Part shown: piece by piece, positions 19,415 to 28,884 of the stretch
How positions within the stretch are numbered: position 1 is the stretch's first letter
Layout of the letters: each line of letters starts with the position of its first letter
Assembly (NCBI GenBank): GCA_947632515.1
Contig: CANRPO010000018.1
Span: 1-64,000 of the forward strand
Reading direction: 5' to 3'
Origin: an uncultured Lachnospiraceae bacterium
Lineage (GTDB): Bacteria; Bacillota; Clostridia; Lachnospirales; Lachnospiraceae
DNA length: 64,000 nt
Notes under the pieces: model-generated
What the model was told of the DNA's origin: nothing
What the model saw: only the letters and a program-made list of their open reading frames with translations
The model's database searches: none
Program-made: the position numbers and the translations under genes

Positions 19415-20599
19415 TCAGTTCAGGTAGCCCTTCCCGCTGAAATAAGATTCGATGGTGTGCACGTCCTTGTCGCCGCGCCCCGACAGGCACAGCACAATCG
19501 CCTGATCGGGCGTCATCGTCTTCGCCTTCTTGAACGCGTAGGCGAGAGCGTGCGCGCTCTCGATGGCGGGAATGATGCCTTCAAGTTTACATAACTCTGC
19601 AAGCGCCTCCATCGCCTCGTCGTCCGTGATGGAGACGTACTGCGCTCTGCCGCTGTCGCGCAGATACGCGTGCTCGGGGCCTACGCCGGGGTAGTCCAGC
19701 CCCGCCGAGATGGAGTGCGCCAGCTGCACATTGCCGTCCTCGTCCTGCAGCAGATAGGAGCGCATCCCGTGCAGCGTCCCCGGTCTGCCCAGCGCCATGG
19801 CGGAGGCGTGTTTGCCCGTCTCGATCCCCATGCCCGCGGCCTCCACGCCGATCAGCTCCACCGAAGGCTCGTCGATGAAGTCCGCGAACATGCCGATGGA
19901 GTTGGAGCCGCCGCCCACGCACGCCATCACCACGTCGGGCAGCCGCCCTTCTTTCTCTAAGAACTGCCTTTTCGCCTCCACGCTGATACACTTCTGAAAC
20001 TCCTTGACCATTCTGGGGTAAGGGTGCGGTCCCACGGCGGAACCGATCACATAGAAGGTGTCCTCGGCCTCCTTCGCCCAGGTGCGGATCGCCTCGTTGG
20101 TGGCGTCTTTCAAGGTGTTGCTGCCGGAATGCACGCTCACCACTTCCGCGCCCAACAGTTCCATGCGCATCACGTTCAGACGCTGTCTCTCGATGTCCTC
20201 CGCGCCCATGTACACCTTGCACTCCATATTGAAAAGCGCCGCGCCTGTGGCCGTCGCCACGCCATGCTGCCCCGCGCCCGTCTCCGCGATCACCTTCGTC
20301 TTACCCATGCGTTTTGCCAACAGGATCTGCCCGATGACATTGTTGATCTTGTGCGCGCCCGTGTGGTTCAAGTCCTCGCGTTTCAGATAGATCTTCGTGC
20401 CGTACTTGTCGGAGAGACGTTTCGCATAGTAAAGCGGCGTCTCCCTTCCCACATACTCGCGCAGATAATAATGGTACTCCTCCCAGAACTTCGGGTCGGC
20501 TATCGCCTCCTCGAAGGCTCTCTCAAGCTCCGCCAGCGTGTTCATCAGCGTCTCCGCCACATACTGGCCGCCAAATTCTCCGTAATATTTATCGCTCAT
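19415..20599 (-). CDS. trpB: Tryptophan synthase beta subunit
   Basis: PLP enzyme that condenses indole with serine. The PLP lysine lies in [11 protein letters not shown], the COMM-domain Glu in [12 protein letters not shown], and the cofactor phosphate loop is [12 protein letters not shown]. The N-terminal [15 protein letters not shown] marks TrpB1. The start at 20599 follows GGAGG at 5 bases. Length about 394 aa, as usual. It lies between trpF and trpA in the same operon. Confidence 0.97.
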   Translation of the reverse strand: MSDKYYGEFGGQYVAETLMNTLAELERAFEEAIADPKFWEEYHYYLREYVGRETPLYYAKRLSDKYGTKIYLKREDLNHTGAHKINNVIGQILLAKRMGKTKVIAETGAGQHGVATATGAALFNMECKVYMGAEDIERQRLNVMRMELLGAEVVSVHSGSNTLKDATNEAIRTWAKEAEDTFYVIGSAVGPHPYPRMVKEFQKCISVEAKRQFLEKEGRLPDVVMACVGGGSNSIGMFADFIDEPSVELIGVEAAGMGIETGKHASAMALGRPGTLHGMRSYLLQDEDGNVQLAHSISAGLDYPGVGPEHAYLRDSGRAQYVSITDDEAMEALAELCKLEGIIPAIESAHALAYAFKKAKTMTPDQAIVLCLSGRGDKDVHTIESYFSGKGYLN

Positions 20600-20682
20600 C
20601 TTTCCTCCGTTCCGAAACGTCTTCGTTTCCTGCTCCATGATCGCTGCCTGTGCGGCAGACTGCGCCCGCAGAGGCTCTCCTC

Positions 20683-21315
20683 CTACCCGGCATGTCTCAC
20701 CGCGTTCACAAAGGCCCTGATCTTCTCCCTGTCCTTGCCGTCTTTCGTATCCTTCTCCACGCCGCTGGAGACGTCCACCGCATCGGGAGCGACCTCGCGG
20801 ATCGCCTGCGCGACGTTGGCGGGATGCAGGCCGCCCGCCAGAAAGAGCGGTTTCTCGTCCCGCGGAAACTGCCGCAGGAGTTCCCAGTCAAAAGTCCGGC
20901 CGCTCCCCGGTTTGCCCGCATCGAAGAGATACGCCTCCACCTTCCCGCAGCTGTGAAATCTCTCGTAGGCCTCTCTGCCCAAACCGTTGAAAGCCCGTAG
21001 GATCGGTATATCGACCGCGTCGAAGGACGCTTTGGACAGTTCGCCGTGTATCTGGATCCTGTCAAAACCCGCCGCCTGTACCTCGCGCACCTGCTCCGGC
21101 GTGGGCGACACCGTCACCGCCACCGCCTGAATGGGCGCGCCCGACAGCGTTTTTCCCTGTTTCAAAACCCGCAGGATCTCTCCCGCCTGCGCCACCGTCC
21201 TGTTGCGGCGGCTATTGGGATAGAACAACACGATCCCCCCATAATCCGCCTGTTCCTCCGCGACCCACGCCGCCTCGTCCGGCGAGAACAGCCCGCATAT
21301 TTTTATCTTTGTCAT
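20683..21315 (-). CDS. trpF: Phosphoribosylanthranilate isomerase
   Basis: Amadori isomerase giving CdRP. The N-terminal [13 protein letters not shown] carries the catalytic Cys, the catalytic Asp lies in [16 protein letters not shown], and the phosphate-binding segments [10 protein letters not shown] and AVDVSSGVE follow. Length 210 aa. The start at 21315 (MTKIKICGL) has a GGGAG site; the frame is open 9 codons further without homology. Order in the operon: after trpC, before trpB. Confidence 0.95.
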   Translation of the reverse strand: MTKIKICGLFSPDEAAWVAEEQADYGGIVLFYPNSRRNRTVAQAGEILRVLKQGKTLSGAPIQAVAVTVSPTPEQVREVQAAGFDRIQIHGELSKASFDAVDIPILRAFNGLGREAYERFHSCGKVEAYLFDAGKPGSGRTFDWELLRQFPRDEKPLFLAGGLHPANVAQAIREVAPDAVDVSSGVEKDTKDGKDREKIRAFVNAVRHAG

Positions 21316-21373
21316 GCCGTCTTTTCTCCCTTCCCGCTCCATACCGTCCGGCCGCCTCCTTCCGCACAGGCCC

Positions 21374-22147
21374 TTATAACCTTTTCCACCTCTGCGCCAG
21401 CGCCCGCGGATCCTCCGCCTCCATGAAGACGGTGCCGATCAGCAGCGCGTCTACGCCCACTTCTTTTAAGAATTTCACATCCTGGTCTTTTCCGACGCCG
21501 CTCTCGGACACGAGCAGCGTCCCTTCCGGCGCCATCTGCGCCAGTCTCTTCGTGGTGTTCAGGTCGATGCTGAAATCCTTCAGGTTGCGGTTGTTGACCC
21601 CGATGATCTTCGCGTCGAGCCCCACCGCCCGCATCATCTCCTCCTCGTCGTGCACCTCCACCAGAGCGTCCATGCCGAGGTCGTAAGCCAGTTCATAGAA
21701 AAGCTTTAACTCCCTGTCGTTCAGGATCGCCGCGATCAGCAGGATACAGTCTGCGCCGATCACCTTCGCCTCGAAGATCTGGTAGGGGTCGATGATAAAG
21801 TCCTTGCGGAGCATCGGCAGCCCGGAGATGCCCCTGATCTGCTTAAAGTAATCCACGCTCCCCAAGAAGTGATCCTCCTCCGTGAGACAGGAGATCGCGT
21901 CCACCGACGCGTTGTACTGATCGATCCTGTCCGTCAGCTCGATCTTGTTGTCCATCCTGCCGTGGCTGGGAGACGCTTTCTTGAACTCTCCGATGATGGA
22001 CAGCCCTTCCCTTGCGACAGCGCCGTAGAAACTGACGCTCTCCCTGTCGCACGCCGCCGCCAGACGTTTCATCTCCTCCTCGGAGACGCGCGCCTTGTGC
22101 TGTGGCAGCCTTTTCTTCTTATCCGCTACGATTTCATCTAAGATCAT
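21374..22147 (-). CDS. trpC: Indole-3-glycerol phosphate synthase
   Basis: Cyclises CdRP to indole-3-glycerol phosphate. Visible motifs: IIGEFKKASPSHG with the catalytic Lys, LRKDFIIDPYQIFEAKVIGADCILLI, GVNNRNLKDFSIDL and LVSESGVG. Length 257 aa, an unfused TrpC. The RBS AAAGGAGG stands 6 bases before the ATG. The upstream neighbour is trpG, only 83 bases away; the usual trpD between them is missing. Confidence 0.96.
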   Translation of the reverse strand: MILDEIVADKKKRLPQHKARVSEEEMKRLAAACDRESVSFYGAVAREGLSIIGEFKKASPSHGRMDNKIELTDRIDQYNASVDAISCLTEEDHFLGSVDYFKQIRGISGLPMLRKDFIIDPYQIFEAKVIGADCILLIAAILNDRELKLFYELAYDLGMDALVEVHDEEEMMRAVGLDAKIIGVNNRNLKDFSIDLNTTKRLAQMAPEGTLLVSESGVGKDQDVKFLKEVGVDALLIGTVFMEAEDPRALAQRWKRL

Positions 22148-22230
22148 TTGCTCCTCCTTTGCGCCGTCCCATATACCGCGCCCTGTTTCACGCCGCCCTG
22201 TGAGCGGCTGCCCTTCCCGCCGACTGCGCG

Positions 22231-22800
22231 CTATACGACGCCGTTCACAAAGTTTTCCACAAGTCTCTTGCCGTGCTCCGTGTAGATAGACTCCGGATGA
22301 AACTGCAGTCCGACCACAGGGTACTCCTTATGGCGGATCGCCATGATCTCGCCGTCCTCCGTCTGCGCCATGATCCGTAAGCACCCTGGCAGATCCTCCC
22401 TCTGCACCGCCAACGAATGGTATCTGGCCACCTTGATGGGCGAGGGGATCCCCGTAAAGATGCTGGTGCCGTCGTGCTCGATCTTACTCTGTTTGCCGTG
22501 AAAGATCTTCTTGGCGTAGGACACCGTACCGCCCAGCGCCTCGCCGATACACTGATGGCCGAGACAGATGCCGAGGATTGGTTTCTTCCCCGTGAATTTG
22601 CGCACCACTTCCATACAGATCCCCGCCTCCTTCGGACTCTTGGGCCCGGGGGACAGCACGATCCTTTCCGGGTCGAGGGCCTCGATCTCGGCAAGCGTGA
22701 TCTTGTCGTTTCTGACCACCCGGATGTCGCTCGTGAAGGTGCCGATATACTGGTATAGATTATAAGTAAACGAATCGTAATTATCAATCAGTAAGATCAT
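22231..22800 (-). CDS. trpG: Anthranilate synthase component II (glutamine amidotransferase)
   Basis: A class I amidotransferase supplying ammonia to TrpE. The nucleophile Cys is in PILGICLGHQCIGEALGG and the catalytic His-x-Glu in QFHPESIYTEHG. The N-terminal MILLIDNYDSFTYNLYQY fixes the start at 22800, where ATGA overlaps the trpE stop by 4 bases. At 189 aa it is a stand-alone TrpG with no TrpD fusion. Confidence 0.96.
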   Translation of the reverse strand: MILLIDNYDSFTYNLYQYIGTFTSDIRVVRNDKITLAEIEALDPERIVLSPGPKSPKEAGICMEVVRKFTGKKPILGICLGHQCIGEALGGTVSYAKKIFHGKQSKIEHDGTSIFTGIPSPIKVARYHSLAVQREDLPGCLRIMAQTEDGEIMAIRHKEYPVVGLQFHPESIYTEHGKRLVENFVNGVV

Positions 22801-24212
22801 AAATTTTCCTCCTCCACCAGCGTCTTGGCGAGCGCCATCACCTTGTTGCAGCACTCCTGATACTCCGACTCGCCCACGGAATCCGCCACGATACCCGCGC
22901 CTGCCTGCAGATAGACTTTATTGCCCTTCTTGATCATGGTGCGGATCGTGATGCACAGATCCATGTTGCCGTTGAATCCCACATAGCCCGTTGCGCCGCC
23001 GTACAATCCCCTGCGCACCGTTTCCAGCTCGTCGATGATCTCCATAGCGCGGATCTTGGGGGCGCCTGAGAGCGTCCCCGCCGGCAGGAAGGAGGCCACC
23101 AGATCAAGGGGATGTCTCTCGCCCCGTTTCTTCCCCTCCACCAGAGACACGATGTGCATGACGTGGGAATAGTTCTGCACGTTCATGAACTGCGTCACCT
23201 TGACCGTCCCGAACTCCGCAATCCTCCCCATGTCGTTTCTGGCCAGATCCACCAGCATGACGTGCTCCGCCCGCTCCTTTTCATCCCGCAGCAGTTCGTC
23301 CCGCAAAAGCTGGTCTTCCTCCTCGTCCCTGCCGCGCCGCCTCGTCCCCGCAATGGGGCATGTGAACACTTTGTTGTCCGTCTGTTTCACAAGCATCTCC
23401 GGGCTGGAACCGATGATCTCGAAGTCGCCGAAGTTGAAGTAGTACAGATAGGGGGACGGATTCAGCTCCCGCAGCTCCTTGTAGAGCGTCAGCCCGTCGT
23501 GGCCCGTCTCGATGGTCCAGCGCTGGGACAGCACCGTCTGAAAGATATGGCCCTCTCTGATATAGTGTTTGATCTTCTCGACCTTGCCGCAATACTCCTC
23601 CAGAGTGTCCGTCTTGTGCGTGATGCGGCCGTCATGCACGAACTTCTCCGGCTGCCCGCCGTCCTTCATGCTGTTTCTGACTAGGGCGATCAGGTCGGCG
23701 GCCTTCTGCTCGCCGAGTATGCGTCCCTCGGGCGTATCTTCCTCCAGCGCCACGCCCGTCATCGTCTCCGCCCTGTGGTCGATGATGATGAACTCCTTCG
23801 TGAGCATCATCTGGATCGTCTCGATGCCGATCTCGTCGGGGTTTTCGTCGGGCAGTTCCTCGCTGTAGCGGACGAAATCATAGGCCAGACTCCCCACCAG
23901 CCCGCCGATCATGGCAAGCTCCCCCTCGTCCTTGACGACCTCAAACTCGTCATAATACTCTTTCAAAAGCTCCAGCGGGTTGCCCTCTCTGACCTCCACG
24001 CTGCCGTCCGCCTTTGTGATCGTCAGACTCATGCCCTTCGAGGAGACGATCTCCTCGGGGTCGATCCCGAAGAAGGAATATCTGTCGTAGTCCTTGTCGT
24101 AGCTCTCCAAAAGAAAGCACTTTTTGTTTCCCGCGATCCCCTCAAACATGGAGATCGCCTTCTCATCGACGATGCTGACCGTCTTGCGGTACGCGCGCAG
24201 TTTCCTCTTCAT
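22797..24212 (-). CDS. trpE: Anthranilate synthase component I
   Basis: Makes anthranilate from chorismate with TrpG. The chorismate-binding core is clear (GHIFQTVLSQRW, FEIIGSSPEML, CPIAGTRRRGRD, HVMLVDLARNDMGRI, AGTLSGAPKIRAME). Length 471 aa. The start at 24212 (MKRKLRAYRK) follows AGGAGAGG at about 7-10 bases. It is the first structural gene after the T-box leader. Confidence 0.96.
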   Translation of the reverse strand: MKRKLRAYRKTVSIVDEKAISMFEGIAGNKKCFLLESYDKDYDRYSFFGIDPEEIVSSKGMSLTITKADGSVEVREGNPLELLKEYYDEFEVVKDEGELAMIGGLVGSLAYDFVRYSEELPDENPDEIGIETIQMMLTKEFIIIDHRAETMTGVALEEDTPEGRILGEQKAADLIALVRNSMKDGGQPEKFVHDGRITHKTDTLEEYCGKVEKIKHYIREGHIFQTVLSQRWTIETGHDGLTLYKELRELNPSPYLYYFNFGDFEIIGSSPEMLVKQTDNKVFTCPIAGTRRRGRDEEEDQLLRDELLRDEKERAEHVMLVDLARNDMGRIAEFGTVKVTQFMNVQNYSHVMHIVSLVEGKKRGERHPLDLVASFLPAGTLSGAPKIRAMEIIDELETVRRGLYGGATGYVGFNGNMDLCITIRTMIKKGNKVYLQAGAGIVADSVGESEYQECCNKVMALAKTLVEEENL

Positions 24213-24235
24213 ATCGCGCCTCTCCTTTCCATCAA

Positions 24236-24580
24236 CTAAAAAACACCGCCGTGTATATCCCACAGGGACGTGTTACACGCGGTGCCACCCTTCTTTTCAA
24301 ATGCGTATCGCGGCGTTTTCAAAATAAAAAAGTATTCTCCGATCGGAAAATACCTGCCACCAATACTATCATCTGACTCTTTCCGGATACAGAGACGACC
24401 GTCCCAATATCCTTTCCCTTAACGCAGGAAATACGGCCCGGCCTACTCGTCTCCTTTCAGCCTGCATCTCACAAACCCATTCCCGAAAGCGTCCCATACC
24501 GACTCCCACCAACGCCGGCTCTCTGTGATGTACCGCCCTTCGGTACTCTCTTTGCTCACCGATTTTACTTCTGCAACTAG
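24236..24580 (-). promoter_or_regulatory. T-box riboswitch, tryptophan-specific, controlling the trp operon
   Basis: The conserved T-box sequence AGGGTGGCACCGCG is on the minus strand at 24291-24278. It overlaps the 5' side of a terminator (CACCGC...GCGGTG followed by six T, ending about 24236). Upstream is Stem I with the AGAGAGCCGG...GGTGGGAGTCGG apical pattern. By alignment to the usual layout the specifier is TGG (Trp) at 24479-24477, in the context GGGAA-TGG-GTTTGTGAG. Uncharged tRNA-Trp would pair here and favour the antiterminator, turning on trpE-G-C-F-B-A. Confidence 0.93.
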
Positions 24581-24584
24581 GTAG

Positions 24585-24613
24585 ACTATATCACAGACTT
24601 TCCACGCCGTCAA
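24585..24613 (-). promoter_or_regulatory. Promoter of the trp operon
   Basis: Minus strand TTGACG (24608-24613), a 17-base spacer and TATAGT (24585-24590), placed directly before the T-box leader. Confidence 0.85.
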
Positions 24614-24648
24614 GTAAGCTGCTCATTATTTTTCTTCCCAACAGTTAA

Positions 24649-24671
24649 GCCCCGGGTATCTCTCCCGGGGC
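24649..24671 (-). terminator. GC-rich hairpin after the chemoreceptor gene
   Basis: GCCCCGGG (24649-24656) and CCCGGGGC (24664-24671) form a strong stem 34 bases past the stop at 24705. The T-run on the minus strand is poor (TTAACTGTT), so termination may be partial. Confidence 0.6.
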
Positions 24672-24704
24672 CTGTAACCGTATCATATGAAAACGGACCG
24701 CAGA

Positions 24705-26144
24705 CTACTGCAGCTGCTTTGCAAGATCCAGAATGCCTTCCAGCATCTCGCGGCACGCCTGCATATCCTGTACGGTGGCCTCCGATGTGCGAAGTCCCTC
24801 CATACTGGACGCCGCGACCTCTTCGCTGGTCGCGGACAGCTGCGAGATGTCGTCCGAGATGGCGTTGGTGCTGTCCAGAATTCCGGCTATGACTTTCTCG
24901 CTGTCCCGCACGCCCTGCGCCATATTCTGTACTTCCTCGTCCACCGCCACGAACTTCTCCTTCGTCTCCTCGATCAGCTCGTTCTGCTTGTTGATGGACT
25001 GCACCGCGCTGTCCACGCTCTCGTTTACGCTCTTCGTATCCTGAATCAGCTCGTTGATGATGTTGGTAATGCTGTTGGAGGCGTCCTTGGTCTGCTCGGA
25101 GAGCTGTCTGATCTCCTCCGCGACTACCGCGAAACCTCTGCCCGCCTCACCCGCGCGCGCAGCCTCGATGGAGGCGTTGAGGGCTAACAGATTCGTCTGG
25201 CTGGAGATGGAGAGAATCACGCCGATAAAGTTCTGCACTTCCTCCACCTTCTGACTGAGCCTGTTGCTGACAGAGACGGTCGCATTGCTCGCCTCCTCCA
25301 CGTTCTGCGCCTGTTTTCTCAGGCTCTTCACAACCTCCGCGCCCTGAGAGACCATGCTGTTGGCTCTGCCCGACGCCGCGATAAGCTGTTTCATACTCTC
25401 CTCCACGGAGTCTGTGTTGCTTCGAATATCCATGCACATATCGGCCTGTCTCTGAATGGACTGCGCCGTGGCGTCCGTGCTCTCCGCAATATTCGTCATG
25501 GCGAAATTGTTCGTGTCCACATTGCCCTGCAGATCGTTCAGACGCTCCATCGCGCCGTCAAAATTACGGATGATGTCTTCCGCCACCCGGATCATCTTCT
25601 GCTGGTTGGCCTCCTGCGCCTTCGCGGACTCCTCCACCGCGCTCACATTCTCGTCGTTGAAGACGATGAGCAGCTTGGAGATCCTGATAGAGGCATACGC
25701 CACCAAAAGGCAGGTCAGGAATGCGATCTGTACGGCCGAGGACTGCTCATCGCCGGCGATAAACAGCTTGATCAGATTAATCAGAACGATCGCGCCGTTG
25801 CCATAGATCACAAGTTTTCTGTTATGGTATGCCATAGCGCCGAACAAAACCGGGAACGCGTAGGCATATACGCCCGAATCCACCCCCAAAAGCACGATCA
25901 CCGCATAGGCGATGGTAGCGCATCCCATGATGGCGATGGCGCCTTTTTTCTGATCGCGCCACAGCATGTAAGATACCACAGCACCGATACACGACAGGAC
26001 AGAGACAATGACTTTCAGGTACCCCTGCCACGTCGAATCCGTATGTACTGCCGTGTAGCCCATCGCTGCAATAAAGTAGAGCAGAATCACGATAACCACT
26101 GAAATTACCGTCTTATTCGCTCTTCTGTATTGTGACTCTGTCAT
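24705..26144 (-). CDS. Methyl-accepting chemotaxis protein with multi-helix membrane sensor
   Basis: A 479-aa chemoreceptor lacking a large extracellular domain. The first about 175 residues are six hydrophobic segments (for example [55 protein letters not shown]), followed by the methylation helices and the tip [30 protein letters not shown]. Sensing is therefore probably within or near the membrane. AAGGGGG lies before the ATG. A hybrid kinase gene lies 124 bases upstream on the same strand. Confidence 0.9.
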   Translation of the reverse strand: MTESQYRRANKTVISVVIVILLYFIAAMGYTAVHTDSTWQGYLKVIVSVLSCIGAVVSYMLWRDQKKGAIAIMGCATIAYAVIVLLGVDSGVYAYAFPVLFGAMAYHNRKLVIYGNGAIVLINLIKLFIAGDEQSSAVQIAFLTCLLVAYASIRISKLLIVFNDENVSAVEESAKAQEANQQKMIRVAEDIIRNFDGAMERLNDLQGNVDTNNFAMTNIAESTDATAQSIQRQADMCMDIRSNTDSVEESMKQLIAASGRANSMVSQGAEVVKSLRKQAQNVEEASNATVSVSNRLSQKVEEVQNFIGVILSISSQTNLLALNASIEAARAGEAGRGFAVVAEEIRQLSEQTKDASNSITNIINELIQDTKSVNESVDSAVQSINKQNELIEETKEKFVAVDEEVQNMAQGVRDSEKVIAGILDSTNAISDDISQLSATSEEVAASSMEGLRTSEATVQDMQACREMLEGILDLAKQLQ

Positions 26145-26268
26145 TTTTCAATCCCCCTTGCGTACCTTTTCCTATCGACGGCAAACTGCCATCGACTGTG
26201 TACTATTTTATCACAACCAATCTCCCATTTCCACATCTATTCTGTCAATTTTCCGTCCAATTTTTTGG

Positions 26269-28107
26269 CTACTTTTTCGTCTGATCTCCCACCTCGGCTG
26301 TCTCCTGTATGACGTCCTCCGGCAGCCACTTTCTGAGCAGCGCGCCGAGCATCGTCAGATCGATCGGTTTCGGCAGGAAATCATTCATGCCGCCCGCCAG
26401 AAACTGTTTTTCCATATCCTTGACCGCATTGGCGGAGAGCGCAATGATCGGGAGATTGTCGGCGTACTCCGTCCCGATGGCGCGAATCAGCTCCGTCGCC
26501 TCAATGCCGTCCATCTCCGGCATCATGTGATCCATAAAAATGAGGTCGTAGCGCCCATCTTCCCGTATGATATTCACGCAGTCCCGCCCGTTGTCCACCA
26601 GATCCGGGACAATGCCGAACTTCTTAAGCAGCCCTGCCGCCACGCGGAGATTGACTTTGTTGTCGTCCACCACAAGCACCTTCGCCTCCGGCGCTTTGAA
26701 GTCTACGGCGAACTGCTTGCGCTCCGCGTTCTTTTTGCGCTTGCTGTACTCGCATGGCGCGGCGTCTACGACTTTCTGGACAATGTCGAAGAGGAACGTA
26801 CTGCCTTTGCCGTACTCGCTCTCCACTCTGATCCGGCCTCCCATGCTCTCCACCAGCAATTTGCAGATGGACAGCCCCAGCCCTGTGCCTTCGACGCCCC
26901 TGTTCTTCTTCATATCTACCTGTTCAAACGCGTCAAACAGTTTCGACATATCTTCCCGCCTGATACCGATACCCGTGTCCGTCACGCGGAAAAAGAGCCG
27001 CCCCATGCCCTGCTCCTCCATCCGCCACGTTATGCCCAGCGTGACCGTGCCCTCATGGGTGAACTTGACGGCGTTGCCCATAATGTTGATCAGGATCTGT
27101 TTGATCCTGCCCACGTCCCCATACAGCCCGGACGGCACATCGTCCGACACCTCGGTCACAAGCTCCACGGGCTTGTCCTTCACCCGCACGTCCATCATGC
27201 TGACGACGTCGTGCACAAGAGAGGCAAAATAGTATTCCTCCGGTGTGATCGGCATCTTGCCCGACTCGATCTTAGAGAAATCGAGAATGTCGTTGATGAT
27301 GCTGAGCAGACCGTCCCCCGATGATTTGATCGTCGCCGCATACTCTCTGCCCTGCTCCGTCAGATCCTCGTCCAAAAGCATATCCGCCATGCCGCAGATC
27401 GCGTTCATCGGCGTCCTGATCTCATGGGACATGTTCGCGAGGAAAGCGCTCTTCGCCTCGTTGGAGGCCTCCGCCTCGTGCATGAGCCGCTCCATCTCCT
27501 CCATATTCCTGTGGATCGTCCTCGTGTGATCCACCGCTACCATGGCGAGCACGCCGCAGCCGAACAGCAGGCAGAAAATATTGATCATGATATTCAGATA
27601 GCGCAGGAAGATGCCGATGGCATCCGCCCCCATCTCATACTGCGAACCGAAGAGCGCGCCGATGCCCAGCTCCACCAGATACCATATGCACAATATGACG
27701 ACGTTTTTGATCGAGTGGAAGACTTTCCTGTTCAGGTTCTGGCAGTCCAGCACATAGCCCGTCAGAAAGGTGAACGGGATCACCGCCAGACAGTAGACGG
27801 AAAACTGCGTGTACTCGCCTAAGATGCAGACCGAGAGCGTTGAGTATATCAGAATCTCTGTGACGAACATGTAATAGACCAGCTTGATTCGGTTCTTACC
27901 CGCATAATGAAACGCTATGAGATATGTGCAGATACTGAAAATATTGACGGACGTCAATAAGATCCGGCCGCTGAACCGCATGGCGATCATCAGCACCAGA
28001 TGCACAAGGGCGAGAGCGATGGCGCATATCTGCAGAAATACGTCATAGTTCATGATATTGACTTTAAAATGTTTCACCCGCTCCCACAGGCTCTTTACTT
28101 TGGTCAT
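26269..28107 (-). CDS. Hybrid sensor histidine kinase (membrane sensor, HisKA, HATPase, receiver)
   Basis: 612 aa. Six or so membrane helices (about 22-195) with short loops, then HisKA with His228 in [15 protein letters not shown], HATPase with N-box NIMGNAVKFTHEG and G-boxes DTGIGI and GTGLGLS, and a C-terminal receiver (about 476-595) with Asp526 in [13 protein letters not shown]. It has no HPt domain, so a separate phosphotransferase is needed. The kinase encoded at 30642 has one. Output and signal unknown. Confidence 0.93.
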   Translation of the reverse strand: MTKVKSLWERVKHFKVNIMNYDVFLQICAIALALVHLVLMIAMRFSGRILLTSVNIFSICTYLIAFHYAGKNRIKLVYYMFVTEILIYSTLSVCILGEYTQFSVYCLAVIPFTFLTGYVLDCQNLNRKVFHSIKNVVILCIWYLVELGIGALFGSQYEMGADAIGIFLRYLNIMINIFCLLFGCGVLAMVAVDHTRTIHRNMEEMERLMHEAEASNEAKSAFLANMSHEIRTPMNAICGMADMLLDEDLTEQGREYAATIKSSGDGLLSIINDILDFSKIESGKMPITPEEYYFASLVHDVVSMMDVRVKDKPVELVTEVSDDVPSGLYGDVGRIKQILINIMGNAVKFTHEGTVTLGITWRMEEQGMGRLFFRVTDTGIGIRREDMSKLFDAFEQVDMKKNRGVEGTGLGLSICKLLVESMGGRIRVESEYGKGSTFLFDIVQKVVDAAPCEYSKRKKNAERKQFAVDFKAPEAKVLVVDDNKVNLRVAAGLLKKFGIVPDLVDNGRDCVNIIREDGRYDLIFMDHMMPEMDGIEATELIRAIGTEYADNLPIIALSANAVKDMEKQFLAGGMNDFLPKPIDLTMLGALLRKWLPEDVIQETAEVGDQTKK

Positions 28108-28233
28108 GTGAATCCCCGGTATCAGGTCAGCCCCGAACTTGCTTTGCGCACGAATCGTTTCACTCTATTGTACAATAGTGCGCGCCGTAAATGCAAGCTA
28201 TATTATGCCGGGACAGGCTTTCCTTCCAAGCCG

Positions 28234-28668
28234 CTAGATCACATAGTTATCCGTCAGCTCGCCCTGCCATTCCACCAGATCCGCCAGCGTCACCTTATCG
28301 ATCACATTGCTGATCGCGTCGTTCAGCATCTGCCACAGACGCAGCGTGACGCAGTAGGTCCGGCGCGGGCAGTCGTTCTCCTCATTCTCCAGACACGCCA
28401 CGGGCGCAAGCGACCCCTCCGTCAGGCGCAAGATCATACCCACCGTGTACTGCGACGGCTCCTTGGCCAGATGATAGCCGCCCTGGGGTCCTCTGACGCT
28501 CTTTACATACCCCGCCTTATTCAGCGTGGAAATGATCTGCTCCAGATATTTGTCCGATATTTCCTGTCTGGCCGCAATGTCTTTGATCCGCACCGGCTCG
28601 CCGCTATTGTTGAGCGCCAGATCAAGCATGAGCCGAAGAGCGTATCTTCCCTTTGTCGAAATCTTCAT
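28234..28668 (-). CDS. Rrf2 family transcriptional regulator
   Basis: 144 aa. Winged helix at the N-terminus (MKISTKGRYALRLMLDLALN, ISDKYLEQIISTLNKAGYVKSVRGPQGGYHLAK). Three cysteines at 92, 100 and 106 (ACLENEENDCPRRTYC) lie where IscR and NsrR bind an iron-sulfur cluster; CymR-type relatives lack this triad. It is therefore a candidate Fe-S or redox sensor. It is divergent from the gene at 28885 and has its own promoter at 28747-28775. Confidence 0.92.
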   Translation of the reverse strand: MKISTKGRYALRLMLDLALNNSGEPVRIKDIAARQEISDKYLEQIISTLNKAGYVKSVRGPQGGYHLAKEPSQYTVGMILRLTEGSLAPVACLENEENDCPRRTYCVTLRLWQMLNDAISNVIDKVTLADLVEWQGELTDNYVI

Positions 28669-28746
28669 ACCGTCTTCACTCTCTCTTGTTTGCTCGGCAC
28701 AGCGTCCTTTTCCTATATGTCCGCTATACTTTATATGATTACCTTA

Positions 28747-28775
28747 TTTATACTACCATTTTTCGTTTTTGTCAA
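28747..28775 (-). promoter_or_regulatory. Promoter of the rrf2-type gene
   Basis: Minus strand TTGACA (28770-28775), a 17-base spacer and TATAAA (28747-28752), about 80 bases upstream of the ATG. Confidence 0.75.
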
Positions 28776-28884
28776 ACAGACTGTTAACAAATGCCGCGCA
28801 GCTTACGATATACATATAAAGTTTAAAGTTTTGACATACCCGGTAAAAGGATTTACACAGCATACGCTAAGGAGGGCGAACAAA

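Noticed and set aside
22148..22230. A broken or very short trpD between trpG and trpC
   Set aside because: Only 83 bases are available and no phosphoribosyltransferase motif can be read in any frame.
28820..28860. Possible SigD-type promoter before the DUF6033-like gene
   Set aside because: TAAA is present but the downstream half does not match GCCGATAA at the right spacing.
28000..28884. Long upstream extension of the DUF6033-like frame
   Set aside because: The extension runs antisense through the hybrid kinase start and the Rrf2 gene. The ATG at 28885 has an excellent Shine-Dalgarno and begins the plausible protein.
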